Assembly (NCBI RefSeq): GCF_028372415.1
Contig: NC_092872.1
Location: 12,498,979-12,562,978, forward strand
Source: Notamacropus eugenii
Taxonomy: Eukaryota > Chordata > Mammalia > Diprotodontia > Macropodidae
DNA: 64,000 bases
Direction: 5' to 3'
Positions 1-11,900 of the stretch are shown here, piece by piece. The first letter of the stretch is position 1. Each line of letters opens with the position of its first letter. The position numbers were made by a program, and so were the translations under genes. The notes below the pieces were generated by a model, which saw only the letters and a program-made list of their open reading frames with translations, searched no databases and had not been told where the DNA came from.

Positions 1-807
1 ACTTTGCAAATGAGCTTGTACTTTAACCCAGTGTTGCTCTCTCTAACAGGCAAGAGTAGGCTTGCTGGCTGAGGTAGTTTCTGGGCTACTTCCACCTACC
101 AATGTAACAAAGGTTTTGCATTGTTCACGCTTGTCTAGGAAAAAGTAATAGTTAAAATCTTTATTTCTGTTAATTTTTTCAGAGTCAAAAGCTTGTTTTA
201 AAAAGTTGTTTTGGAGCTGCTCTAATTACAGAACACTGTTCTCTGTAATGTCACTTTCTGTCCATCCATTACGACAGTCAAATTCTTTTTTCCCTCCCAT
301 TTCGTGCATCCAATGTCCAGCATCTCTAAAGGTTTCTGAGTTGTCTGTAAGGTTTTGTATTCTTATCTGTTGATGTCAAACTATATTTTTCACTCAATTT
401 TCTTTGTCCTCCCATAGGACTACTTTCCCAAGTATCAGCGTATATGCTGACTTAATTTGGAGGATCCTGTCAAATCCTATGGGAGATGTAAAAGAATTCT
501 TTCCCTCAAGGAATATACCATCTGTGGGGAAGATAATTTATGTATACAAAATAAGGTAGTATAAGGTAAGTGTCATAAACTTAGCATAAACATCCTTGAG
601 TTCAGAGATGGAAAAGATAATTTCTCAGGGCAACAAGGGAGGGGTCAGTGAAAGTTTAATAGAGGAAATAACATTCTGAGCTAGTCTTTGAAGAATAATT
701 TCTGTTGGCAAAGATGAGTTGGTTTGACTACCCAGAAGTGAAAAACAAAGTTGAGGGCTAGGGTTATTAATTCACATGACACGACCTTTTGAAAAGAATC
801 TTATCTT
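1..807. other. SCAP intron 2, mostly unrecognised
   Basis: AT-rich intron sequence. From about 570 to 780 it has the purine-rich character of antisense L2 but too little similarity to call firmly. No exon of SCAP was found here. Confidence 0.4.
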
Positions 808-1800
808 GTTTATTCCCCAACTGATAAATGGTCAAAGGATATGAACAGGCAGTTTTCTGAGGAAGAAATTAAAGCTATCTATAGTCATACGAAAAAATGC
901 TCTAAATCACTATTGATTAGAGAGATGCAAATCAAAACAACTCTGAGGTACCACATCGCACCTATCAGATTGGCTAAGATGACAAAACAGGAAGATGATA
1001 AAAGTTGGAGAAGATGTGGGAGAATTGAAATGCTAATTCATTGTTGGTGAAGCTGTGAGCTGATCCAATGATTTTGGAGAGCAATTTGGAACTATGCCCA
1101 AAGGGCTACAAAAATGTGTATCCTTTTTGACCTAGCAATATTGCTTTTAGGACTGTATTCGAAAGAGATCATAAAAATTGGAAAGGGTCCCACATATACA
1201 AAAATATTTATAGCAGCTTTCTTTGTGGTGGCCAAAAACTGGAAATCAAGGAGATTGGGAAATGGTTGAACAAGTTGTGGTATATGAATGTAATGGAATA
1301 CTATTGAGCTATAAGAAATGATGAACAGGATGATTTCAGAGAGGCCTGGAAGGACTTATACGAACTGATGCTGAGTGAAAGGAGTAGAACCAGAACTGGT
1401 ACACAGCACCAACCACAGTGTATGAGGAATTTTTCTGGTAGACTTAGTCCTTCACAGCAATGCAAGAACCTAAAAAATTCCCAAAGGACTCTTGAGGCAA
1501 AATGCCACCCACATCCAGAGAAAGAACTATGGAATTGGATTGCAGAATGAAGCAGACTATTTTCTCTTGAGTTATGTTTTATTTTATGATTTGTCCCGTT
1601 CATTTTAATTTGTCTATGCAACATGACTAAGGTGAAAATGTATTTAATAATAATGTATGTGTAGAACCTATAAAAGATTGCATGCCGCCTAGAGGAGGGA
1701 AAGGGGGGGGGGGGGGAGAGGAGGAGGGAGGGGGAAAAAATCTAAGATATACGGAAGTGATAGTAACAGTAGAAAACTGAAATCAAAATAATTACAGAAA
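808..1800 (+). mobile_element. L1 3' end (ORF2 C-terminus and 3' UTR), 5'-truncated
   Basis: A frame at 841-1050 reads NRQFSEEEIKAIYSHTKKCS and REMQIKTTLRYH, the characteristic C-terminal region of L1 ORF2p. The sequence continues, with stops and frameshifts (for example TGA where the copy at 55.4 kb has TGG), to about 1550, then a 3' UTR with a G-rich tract (1706-1720). It aligns by eye with the L1 copy at 55371-56212 over its full length. Confidence 0.9.
1706..1735 (+). repeat. Poly-G / G-rich tract in the L1 3' UTR
   Basis: A run of about 13 G followed by GA-rich sequence, at the same place as the G-rich tract of the L1 at 56096-56150. It is the family's 3' UTR polypurine tract and could form a G-quadruplex. 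Confidence 0.8.
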
Positions 1801-2218
1801 AAAATCTTATCTTCTGCAGCATGAAATTTCTGATGCTTAAACGCTGACCACCCAAATACACAGTTACGACACAAATCTGTTCAATATCTAGATGTGCACA
1901 AGAATTCAATTTCATTTATAGTTTAGCCAAAGATATATTTAAAAGAAAATAGCCTAAAAAAAATGAAAAATTAGGTAAACAACTAAGATGCGGAAATATT
2001 CTCAGTAATGTTCAAATAATTATCATGAACAGAGAAAGAAAAGCCATTTCTGAATGACAGTAACAGTGACATCCTCCAACAGTAAAGTTCTCAGACTTTT
2101 TGGGGGTTTTCAAGATAGCAGATAAAGGTCATTTGACAGTTTACAAGAACACTGGAAAAGTCAACACATGTGGAGGCATCAAAGAAGATACCAACTTAAG
2201 AAAAAGGAAATTAGAAAA
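1801..2218. other. Intron sequence, no feature recognised
   Basis: AT-rich, no similarity recognised to the other repeats in the window and no exon-like frame. Confidence 0.4.
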
Positions 2219-2465
2219 AGGCAGCTAGGTGGTGCAGTGGATAGAGTGCCAGGCCTGGAGTGTGAAGGACCTGAGTTCAAATCCAGTCTCAGACACTCAC
2301 CAACTGCGTGACCTTGGGCAAGGCCCTTATCCCTGTTTGCCTCAGTTCCTCATCTGAAAAATGAACTGAAGAAGGAAATGGCAAACTGCTCTAGTATCTC
2401 TGCCAAGAAAACCCCAAATGGGGTCACAAAGAATTGGATACATGTCAACAACAACAACAACACTG
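2219..2465 (+). mobile_element. Full-length tRNA-derived marsupial SINE
   Basis: Begins GGCAGCTAGGTGGTGCAGTG, with a tRNA A-box-like segment (GGTGGTGCAGTGG) and a B-box-like segment (GAGTTCAAATCC), then the CORE-like block (CTCAGTTCCTCATCTG), the AAACCCCAAATGGGGTCAC 3' region and a simple CAA tail. It is the most complete SINE of this family here and serves as the reference for the antisense copies elsewhere. Confidence 0.9.
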
Positions 2466-2569
2466 GAAGGCATCTATCTTCGACCAGGTTGTTAAGACAT
2501 CTGCCGCTGCTGAAAATACTGTCCCTCCTTCCTCCAAGAGAAGCACCCTATACAAAGAACTTCTAAAAA

Positions 2570-3850
2570 TATTTTATTTCTATATTTTGATGTTTTATAT
2601 CAGCTAAATTTCCTCCATATCACTTTTTCTCCTCCTGCTTTGCTCCCCACCAAGCCATCCTCATATAACAAAGATTTTTTTTAAGGGGGTAAGTGAATCA
2701 GCAAAACCAGTCAATACACCAAAAGAGAAAACATCACATCCCAGACCTCCCACCTCTGTAAACGAGTGGGAGGGAAAGTGCCTTTTCACATTTTTTCTTT
2801 GGGGTTATGCTTACACTTGTGATTCTGCCGTATTTGCTACATTACTGCTACTTGTACAGAGATTTGCTACATGAACTGATGAGGGCTTTGTGGATATTTG
2901 TCCACTTATATTCAGTTATGTATACTGGTTAATCTAAGTCTTTCTACACCTCTCAGTACTGATAATCATCATTCCTTACAATGCAGTAATATTCCGTCGC
3001 GTTCATGTACTATGACTTATGTTAGCCATTCCCCAATCAATGGGCACCATTTTGTTTCCAGGTCTCTGCTGCCACAAGAAGTCCTGCTATAAAGACTTCA
3101 GCATACCGGAGGATTTTCTTTGTATCACTACTTCTTTGGAGGATATGCCTGGAGCAAAGGATGCAGACGTCTCCTTTCCCATGTTAGCTGCACAGTTCCA
3201 AAATCACCGTACTGATTCACAGCACCACCAACGACACATTAGTTCTTAGCTGCTCCTCCAACATCAATTACTCCCACCATTTTCATCGGCGTCAATTTAC
3301 TGAGTATGAGCATTTCAGTTGTTTACAATTTCTATTATTATTAGTGATCTGGAGCAGTCTCTCATGTTTGCTAACAGTTTGTAATTCTTTTTTTTTTGAG
3401 AACAGTTTGTTCATATTTTTTGTTCATTTATCTGGGGGAACAGCTTTTGGTCTTCTATATTTCTGTTAGTTGTCTATATATTTTGGATACTTTCAAAATC
3501 ACATCCAAGATATTTAATTTAAAAAAAAAAAACAAAACATTTCCCAACTGAACACTTCCTTTCTTTTTATCCTAATTGCATTAAATCTGAATAGAAGCTT
3601 TTCGGTTTCATGAATGTGATAGATTTTATATTTTGCAATTACCTCTATTCTTTGTTTAGTCAAGAATGCATCTCCTAATCATAACTAAGAAACTTCTATT
3701 ACCTCCTCTTTAGTTTTTTTATGGTATGATCATTAATAGTCAGGATGAACATATACTGTGAATTTGTTGTGAAATATGGGCTTAAGACATTGGTCTATGC
3801 TAGTTTTTGCGAGATAGTAGAGAAAATAGTTTATTAATGACTAGATTCCC
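2570..3850 (-). mobile_element. Degenerate L1 3' portion, antisense
   Basis: Antisense L1 landmarks appear in order: a 3' UTR-like part, the motif CATTCCCCAATCAATGGGCA (revcomp of the ORF2 C-terminal region), then TTGGTCTATGCTAG near 3797, typical of antisense ORF2. Many substitutions; no frame survives. Confidence 0.75.
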
Positions 3851-5896
3851 CAAGATGGTCTTTAAAATCTTCTAAGGATGAAAAGACACACTCTCTTTCC
3901 TGCTTGTGGACCACTGTGGAATACTGAATAGACTGTCAGATACAGTTCATATACTGTTTAATTTTTCTGAACTGCATTCCCCTCCTCACTTCTGTTTTAC
4001 TCACTGCAAGAGATAATTCACTGGGTAGGGAGGGGTGAAGGCTGTATTTGGAAATCAAGGGGAGCATGAAGGCCTGTAGCATCAAGGCATGTAGCACAGA
4101 AGTGGGAGATGGAGTATTATATATGAGAAATAATGAGGCCAGTTTGGTTGAACTACAATGTTCCCAGAAGGAAATAATGTGTAATAGGGATGGAGAGATA
4201 CACAGGTATCTAAATTATCTGAGACAAAGTAAAATAACTAAAATTATCAATTTATACAATATAATAAAACATACCATTTCCTGCACTTTTAAAAAAACCT
4301 AATATGCTACAATCAGTTGTTTTTTGGAATTAGGCATTGAGTTCACAAGATTTTGGCACACTCTTTAATTCTTCATTATGAAACCACACTTTTATAACAC
4401 TGTCAAAGCATACCTTTGACAAACAATTTTTCCAAGTCTATTCTAGTCTTAATTTCAGTACACAAATTTTCAATGGGGCTTACATAAAGTAACCTTCCTG
4501 ACTACTGAAACGTAAGTATCTCCAACTCTTGGATAAATTCCTTAACCTGTCGTGACATGTGGCACATTCATGTTGCAATATTCCATATAATTTTGGAATT
4601 TCGGTATTCCAATATGAATCTAATTCTTTAACCTATAAATATAGTTATCAGAATTCATCCTTCCTTAAATGGGGAGAGGGCTTGCAGGTCCACTAGAAGT
4701 AAGAAGTTCCCAAAGTATTTTTTTGTGGGTGGATGTTTTACAGTATGATGGTGATACCTAGATTCCACAGGCTCACTTGAATATCTGACAATTGTTTGGT
4801 GTAGCTTTAAATAAAAAAGTGAATCTTTTCCATTTCTAATATTCCAGTCTTTGTATTGTTCCATTCATGATAGTATTTTTTCTTCACTACAATTTTTAAA
4901 AAATTGGTCTTCTCAATGTTAACTTACCTCAAAAAGCCTCATACAGGAGAGAAAGGGCTCTTAATCTGAAATCCATGAACTTGTTTTCTTAATATTCTGA
5001 TAATTGTATTTCAATAGAATTGATTTCTTTTGTAATCCTATGCATTTAAAAACATCATTCTGAGAAAGGGCTAATAAGAAGCCTCACCAGACCATCAAAT
5101 GGGTTCAGAACACACATACAGACAGTTAAAAACCCTTTGAGCTGCCACATCTCTGGAGGTCTTTGCTTACTTTCTGGGGATTCATTACACTGCTTCACAG
5201 CAATACTTTATCATTTCTCAGCATTACCATTTTAAATACAACTTTCTTCTACCAAAACTTTTTTCACTGTAGACTTAAAATACTTGACTTCCCCACACCA
5301 AAAAGCACTGCAATATCTCCCGTGTGCTCTCTAAGTTATTTTTGCACATTTCCTTGGAATAATACCCATTTTTTGAAACCACAGAAATAAAAACACAACG
5401 AAAGAGAGCAATGAGATGCGCGTGTCGACTGAAAGCGCTAACTTAAGGTGAGGAGACCAGCTCGATCAGTTTCATCTGGTCAGGGTCAGACGCTCTGAGT
5501 CAGCCCTCTGGGAGAAGCAGCAAACACGCGTGACCCTCGCTACAACTAAATGAGACCACATCAACAGTACTCGTCACAAGTCATCTGCACCTCAACCCCC
5601 TCCATACACACACGCACACAGACACAGGCTGGAGACAGATTAAGAAAGGCTTTCAATATTTAAACAGAAAAATGCATACTTGGCTCTAGAGGTGAGACAG
5701 AACAAATTTAATCTTCTCAAAGAGTTTCCTTATGTATAAACCACACAGCAGCACGAATGGGGGAAGACAAATCTCTAAATTCAAAGCCTTTAGAGGCAAT
5801 CAAGATCAAAAAAAAATTTGCACCCCCCCCCCCCCAACTAATAAATATCCAGGTGGTAACGATGAATTGTTTAATTGTTTTCACACTGAGACTTAC
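3851..5896. other. SCAP intron 2, largely unique sequence
   Basis: No exon and no confident repeat. A small CpG-containing patch lies at about 5400-5590 and a C13 run at 5823-5835. The minus-strand splice donor of SCAP exon 2 starts at 5896. Confidence 0.5.
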
Positions 5897-6018
5897 CAAC
5901 AGGCTAAGATACAGAAGCCAGTGAAGAGAATGATAGGAATAGGGTAGGATGCACAAAAAAGCCCATGGCTATAAAATGCCCGCGATATCTTGTCACGCAG
6001 CCTTTCAGTCAGGGTCAT
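5897..6018 (-). CDS. SCAP: SCAP first coding exon (residues 1-40)
   Basis: On the minus strand an ATG at 6018-6016 opens a frame of 40 codons plus two bases that runs into a consensus donor (GTAAGT at 5896-5891). The peptide begins [20 protein letters not shown] and ends in CILAC; it matches the recalled N-terminus of mammalian SCAP almost residue for residue, with few substitutions. SCAP is the polytopic ER protein that binds SREBP and INSIG and carries SREBP to the Golgi when sterol is low. This exon holds the short cytosolic N-terminus and the first membrane helix (hydrophobic from about residue 19 to 40). The split last codon TG|N fits the Cys codon that begins the next human exon. Exon 3 is not in the window and must lie left of position 1. 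The start context has A at -3. No disabling change is visible. Confidence 0.96.
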
Positions 6019-6106
6019 CCTCAGCTCATGTCACCTTGTTGCCATCACGGAATTCAACAGGTGGTTAGCCAGGTACACTGTAGGTGGCACCAACATTAAA
6101 TACCAT
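6019..6106 (-). promoter_or_regulatory. SCAP: SCAP exon 2 5' UTR segment with three uORFs
   Basis: The 88 bases upstream of the SCAP start, up to the likely acceptor (polypyrimidine tract ending CCCGCAG, AG at 6107-6108), contain three upstream ORFs. A 13-codon uORF spans 6106-6065, its A being the first base of the exon. A 4-codon uORF spans 6045-6031 (G at -3 and +4). A 2-codon uORF spans 6029-6021 and stops two bases before the SCAP ATG. A second AG lies 14 bases further upstream (CTCCAG) and would give a slightly longer exon, so the acceptor is inferred. Translation through these uORFs would be expected to dampen SCAP initiation. Confidence 0.75.
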
Positions 6107-6559
6107 CTGCGGGAAAGGAATCTGGAGGAGACAAGGAGAGAGAGAAACAATTAGCATAGAATGGTCCTTAAGTAGCTACTTGGCTGGAGATGAAAGGGCC
6201 AAGTACAAATCAGAATATTAAATAAGCTGACAGTTATGTGTCACCACTGAAATTGGTCTCATGATTTAGTGTTTTAAGACAATTGAGTGGCTACACCACG
6301 GTTTTAGAGATAATTACTTTATAAAGTTCCTGGTCACTCTTTAATTGTATGCCTACTTTTCCAGTTTATTCAAAGAAATTAGAGATTTAATCCTCCAATT
6401 TAATTACCCAATCTGCTTCTTTAGGTCCTTCTACACTTCACAGGCACTACTGCTGGGCATACATCCCTTGCTCATGCCACAAAAAAAAACCAACACAAAA
6501 AAAAACTGGGCCATTTCCTTTTTCTGATGATGCACTTCTTCTATAATATCCTACCACAC

Positions 6560-6735
6560 AACCCATGAAACAAAGAGGTAAGGTAGTACAAAAATTATCC
6601 TCACTTTAAAGATGGAGAACACTAAGGATCAAATGAAGTAATTTGTTTATAATAACAATTAAGAGGTAGAGGCAGAACTTGAACCTAGGTCTTTAGACAC
6701 CAACACTTAGTGCCCTTTTTATCACATCACGTTGC
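6560..6735 (-). mobile_element. MIR fragment, antisense
   Basis: Antisense MIR pattern: a CACTTTAAAGATGGAGAA core, then GGCAGAACTTGAACCTAGGT, the B-box side of the tRNA head. Diverged. Confidence 0.6.
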
Positions 6736-6924
6736 CCCATTAGCAAGTAATGTTGGAAATAAGCAGATATCTGTAGCTGAAGTAATTCAATGAACCACAG
6801 TGTAATATAAGCTTAACAAAGGAGCTTAGAGTTTACTGGGGGTGTGTGTGTGTATGTGCGCGTGTGACAGAGAAAACGGTTGAGCACTTGGCAGAAGATA
6901 GATTAAGAAACACTTCTGAGAGCA

Positions 6925-7955
6925 AGAAGCTCTTGTTTGTTTAGTATTTTTTACAAGTTACATATTACATACATTTTATACTAGTTACATGTAAAAACCA
7001 TTTTTTACATTCATTTTGCAAACTTTCAGTTCCAAATTCTCTCCCTCCCTCCCCAACCCTCTTACTGAGAAGGGAACCAATTCAATGTAGGTCACACGTG
7101 CTCATGTGAAACATATTTCCATATTAGTGAAAGAAAATATATACCAGAAAACTCAAGAAAAAAAGTTTAAAAAGTATGTTTCAATGCATATTCAGACACT
7201 ATCACTTCTATCTATGGGGATGGAGAACATGTTACACTGTAAGTCCTTCAGTGTTTTCCTGGATCAATGTACAGCTAAGTCATTCAAAGCTGATCACCTT
7301 ACAATATTGCTACTACTTTGTACACAGTACCTGTCACATTGCAACAGCTCACACAAGCCTTTCTAAGTTTTTCTGGGAACATCCTGCTCATCATTTCTTA
7401 CAGCACAATAATATTCCATTCCAGTCACATACCACAATTTGTTCAGTCAACCCCCAATTGATGGGCATCCCCTCAATGTCCAGTCTCTTGCCACCAGAAA
7501 ATAGCTGCTATAAATCTTTGTACACATAGGTCCTTGTTCTTTTTATTGTTTCTCTCTTTGGGGATACAGACCTAGTAGTGGTATTGCTAGGTCAAAGGGT
7601 ATAGATGGTTTTATAGCTCTTTGGGCATAGTTCCAAATTGCTCTACACCATGGTTGAACCAAGTCACAACTTCACCAACAACGCATTAATGTCTCATTTT
7701 TCCCACATCCCTCCAACATTTGTCATTTTTCTTTTCTGTCCTACTAGTTAATCCAATAGGTATGAGGTAGTACCTCAGAATTGTTTTAATTTGCATTTCT
7801 CCAATCAATATTGATTTATTGTATTTTCTTCTTCATATGGCTATAGATAGCTTTGACGACTTCATCTGAAAACTCTTCATCTTTTGGTCATTTATCAATT
7901 AGAAAATAAATCTGACTTAGTTCTTTGTTTGAGAAATGAGGCCTTCATCAGAGAA
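6925..7955 (-). mobile_element. L1 3' UTR and ORF2 C-terminus, antisense
   Basis: Starts with the antisense 3' UTR (TTACATGTAAAAACC). At 7395-7510 it reads the reverse complement of the ORF2 end (CAATTGATGGGCATCCCCTC, TTGCCACCAGAAAATAGCTG). Frames are broken. It abuts HAL1-like sequence at about 7955. Confidence 0.85.
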
Positions 7956-8258
7956 ACTTGTTTCAAAATTTTTTTTCAAATACTAACTCTATTTTCCTCC
8001 ATTCTACTTCCCCCTCCCCTTATTCTACTATATCTCCTTTCAACTTGTCCCTCAAGTGTATTACTTCTGACTATCCCCTCCCCCAACCTGCCTTCCCTTC
8101 TATCACTCCTCCCCACACCTTCTCTTATCCCTTTCCCTTCCTCCTTCCTGTAGGGTAAGACAAATTTCCATACCCAACTGGGTGTGTATGTTATTCCCTC
8201 TTTCAGGCAATTCTGATAAGAGTAAGGTTCACTCACTCCCCCTCCTCACCTTTCCCCC

Positions 8259-8825
8259 TGTCAGAGACATGCTTGACATTAATAAGGTATCAAAGAAAAT
8301 GTATTGCAGCAGAGTTCAGAGGAACTGAACACTTTGGCCACAGCAGACCCCCCACCCTCTTTTCAGGTGGGAGCATCAGATACAGAAGTGAGATTGGCTT
8401 TACGCTGTTAGTTCAGGACAGATCCTTCCATCAGGAGATGGACTGGTCCGTTCTCCATTAGGTCACCATCTTCTCTACATGCCCATTATGTAACCACCCT
8501 TAGTGTGATTCCCTCTCCCAAACATGTTCTAACATTGGATCCACGATCAGAAAATGGAGGGATAACTTTATGCAGGGTGTGTCTGCTTACATACATGAGA
8601 TTCACTGAGCAAGTGCAGTGAAGAAAGGCCTTCTCCAAGTCACTCTAGATCATTTTCCCTGGCTAATTCCAGCCAGCTGTGGACTTGGTTCCTTTATCAG
8701 AAGGCCACTGTCTGTCTCCTGATTGGTTGAATCCACCTGCAGGCTGCCGGCTTCTTCTCTGACTCTATGACTTCATCAACTAACAGTAACTTACTGTGGA
8801 CACTTGACTTTTACTGCTTCTCGCA
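8259..8825 (-). mobile_element. Solo LTR, copy 1 of a family found twice here
   Basis: About 567 bp bounded by TG...CA and interrupting HAL1 sequence. It aligns end to end with the copy at 9928-10489; shared landmarks include TTAGTTCAGGACA, CCTGATTGGTTGA, GCAGCAGAGTT and ATACATGAG. On the minus strand the poly(A)-signal position reads AATACA (mutated). The duplicated target is not clear in the pyrimidine-rich flank. Confidence 0.75.
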
Positions 8826-9927
8826 CCTCTCCTCCCCTCCAAAGCAAAAGCTTTTTCTTCTCTTTTATGTGAGACAGTCTGTCCCATTCTTCCTTTCCTT
8901 TTTCCGTTCTCCCAGTGCATTCCTCTCTCACCCCTTAATTTTATGTTTTTAGCTATCACCCTCACACCCGTGCCCTCTGTCTATGTATAACCTTCTACCT
9001 GCCCTAACAATGGGAAAGTTCCCATGACTTACGAGAATCATCCTCCCCAGTCGGAATGTGAAGTCCCTCATGATGTGGCTTTTCTGTTTACCTTTCCACG
9101 CTTCTCTCGAGTCCTATATCTGAAAGTCAGATTTTCTATTGAGCTCTGGTCTTTCCATCAAGAATGCTTGGAAGTCCTCTATTTCATCAAATGCCCACTT
9201 TCTTCCCTGAAGGATTACACTCAGTTTTGCTGGGTAGGTGATTTTGGCTGTAATCCTAGCTCCTTTGTCCTCTGAAATGTCATATTCCAACCAATATTTT
9301 AATGTAGAAATGACTAAATCTTGTGCTATCCTGTCTGAATAGCAGCATGGCATGTGAACTGTTTCTTTCTGGATGCTTGCAATATTTTCTCCTTGACCTG
9401 GGAGCTCTGGAATTTGGCTACAATATTCCTCGGAGTTTCACTTTGGAATCTCTTTCAGGAGATAATTGGTGGATTCTTTCGATTTCTATTTTACCCTCTC
9501 GTTCTAGAATATCAGGGCAGTTTTTCTTGATAATTTCTTGAAAGCTGCTATGTAGGATCTTTTTTTGATCATGGTTTTCAGGTAGCAGTTCACTACTTTT
9601 TCTATTATCTGTCCTGGATCTATTTTTCAGGTCAGTTATTTTTTTCAGTGAGATATTTCACATTGCCTTCTACTTTTGTCATTCTTTTGGTTTTGTTTTC
9701 TTGTTCCTGATTTGTCATAGTCATTAGCTTCCATTTGCTTAATTCTCGTTTTTAAGGAATTGTTACCTTCAGTGAGCTTTTATTCCTCCTTTTTAATTTG
9801 GTCAACTCTGCTTTTCAATGCATCTTCCCCTCAATGGCTTTTTGTGCCTCTTTTACCATTTTGGCCTAGTCTGTTTTCTTAGGTTATTTTCCTCAGTATT
9901 TTGTATGTGTATGTGTATCTCCTTTAC

Positions 9928-10489
9928 TATTGGAAATACGCTTGACACTCTGAAAGGTATCAAGGAAAATTTATTATAGCAGAGTTTACAGATATTGAAC
10001 GCCTTGGCCAAAAGCGGGCTGAATCCCTCCTTATGAAGGGATAGAGTACTGAATACAGAAGCAAGATGTTAGTTCAGGACATCCTCCCATCAGGAAACAG
10101 ATTGGTCCGCTCTCCAATAGGTAACCACCTTATCTGCATGCCTAATACATAGCTCCTTGATATGTTTCCCCTCTCATCATATGAACTGTACCTAATTTTG
10201 TGCTATCTCTCCCCCCACAGCAGAGAACTTAATATACATGAGGTTCATTAAGTAAGCACAGGGAAGAAAAGCCTTCTCCACGTTATTCTCGGTCACTTTT
10301 CTCAATCAGTTCAGGCCAGTCCCAAACCTGCACCCCTTTATCAAGAATTCTGTGATTTTCCGAAGGCCACTGCCTCCTGATTGGTTGAGCCCACCTGCAG
10401 CCTGCTAGCTTTCTTATTATCCAACTTATTCTCAATGACTTCAGCAACTAGCAATTCTGTGGAAACTTAAGTCTTTGCTATCTCTCACA
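9928..10489 (-). mobile_element. Solo LTR, copy 2, with TTTAC target duplication
   Basis: 562 bp, homologous throughout to 8259-8825. It is flanked by a 5-bp direct repeat TTTAC (9923-9927 and 10490-10494), and HAL1 sequence resumes on both sides. The right end is CA; the left end is TA, a decayed TG. The minus strand carries an intact AATAAA (complement of TTTATTATAGC near 9979). CCTGATTGGTTGA holds a CCAAT box on the minus strand. Confidence 0.85.
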
Positions 10490-11299
10490 TTTACCAATAT
10501 GGTGACTCATTTTTCATGATTTTCTTGGATCACTCTCATTGACTTCTCTTGCCAATTTTTCCTCTACCTCTCTTGATTTTCAAAATCCTTTCTGAGTCCT
10601 TCATCTCTTTCTTGGAGGCTTTGGATGTAGGAAATCTGACTTTGCTATCTTCTCCTGGGTGTGATTTTGATCTTACTTGTCACCACAGTAGCTTTCTATG
10701 GTCAGAATCTTTCTTTTATTTACTCACATTTCCAGTCTTTTTCTTGAGTTTAACTTTTTAAAGTGGGGTTCTGCTTCCAGGGTGGAGGGTATACTGCCCC
10801 AAGTTTTGTGCAGCTGTTTTCAGAGATACTTCTAGTGACTTCTAAGTTTTCAGTTGTTTCAAGGTGATATGACCTAGACCTAAAGAGAGGTGTTTACTAC
10901 TCCCCTGGACCTGTGCTCTGGTCTGTGAGTGACCACAATAACTCTTTTCTGCCCTGGACTGTGACAAGTTTCACTGCTTCACTACAGCCTGCAAGGTCTC
11001 TCCGTTGCCCTAGGATTGCCAGACAAGACTGTGACCTAGATCTGGGTCAAGCAACAGAGTCCTGCCCCCAGTGCTAGCAAAGAGATCCCTGTAATCTTCC
11101 TAAGAAAATAAATTATACAGGTCAATCCTCCACAACAGAATTTTACACACCCTAATTACTGTGGAAAGGAAGTATTTAGTCAATATTCTGTTTATTAGTG
11201 ATCACACCTCAAACAACGTCAAGAAAATTTCATATCATTTAATCCCATGCTGAAGGAATATTTCATATCCCTTGAATAAAGTAAGTTCACTCTGTCCTT

Positions 11300-11900
11300 T
11301 TGGTGACCTCTCAAGGAACATAACATGCGCGAGTTGGCCATGCATTAATGTTCCGGGAACTAGCCATTCCCAGAACACATAGATAATACTTGGAGGATCT
11401 GGCTAGTCCTCCCAGTATATGATTAATTAACTTATGTCTTGTGGCCCCCGTATGATATGTCCTTGACGAACAAACATCCGTACTCCCATGGCCGTGTACC
11501 CGACCACCTTGGAACGGTACACGGGGCCGTTGGCAAAAAGCCTTCTTTGTCTAGATCCCTATAAAGTCCCCCCACCTAGTGTAAGTCCTCGGAGTCTCAC
11601 CCATGGAGAGGACGCTCTGCCTGGGACTACTTGCTCCCAATTCAGACCCTGAAAGCTATATCCCGGGATTCCCCAGCTGAGAAAATTCAGGTGTTGGTGC
11701 TTCCCTGAATTGGTGATGCTTTTCTATTTCCTCTTATATCTATATTAATATTGCTATAATTATATTAGTATTAGGCTATATTAATTATTTCTGCTGTAGC
11801 TCTAAACTGTTCATCCATTTGCCTTTTCTGTAAATCAATAAAATATCCAGCTTCTTCTTCTCAAATGTGTCTTATTGTAGGTGCAAATCTGAACCATAAA
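11300..11900 (+). mobile_element. Probable solo LTR (plus), edges uncertain
   Basis: A CpG-containing segment unlike its surroundings has TATAAA at 11560-11565 and AATAAA at 11837-11842, followed by a short T-rich stretch. This promoter-then-poly(A) arrangement in about 600 bp is that of an LTR. Clear TG/CA ends or a target duplication were not found, so the limits are approximate. Alternative: a decayed promoter-bearing retroposon. Confidence 0.5.

Larger units (their letters stand above)
7956..11100 (-). mobile_element. HAL1-like element (3' UTR, ORF1, 5' UTR), antisense, carrying two LTR insertions
   Basis: Without the two LTRs this block reads, right to left, 5' UTR-like, ORF1-like and pyrimidine-rich 3' UTR, with no ORF2 in between. 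ORF1 is visible on the minus strand at 9114-9353, where ARITAKITYPAKLSVILQG followed by FDEIEDFQAFLMERPELNRK matches the C-terminal domain of L1 ORF1p. Lack of ORF2 is the hallmark of half-L1 (HAL1) elements, known in opossum. The same order occurs twice at 28.5-32.4 kb. The 5' limit near 11100 is approximate. Confidence 0.7.

Noticed and set aside
2219-2300. Possible tRNA gene
   Set aside because: The A- and B-box-like segments belong to a SINE head that continues into the SINE body; no cloverleaf or terminator.
1-5890. Search for SCAP exon 3 (luminal loop 1)
   Set aside because: No reverse-complement match to the expected sequence after CILAC was found; the exon must lie outside the window.
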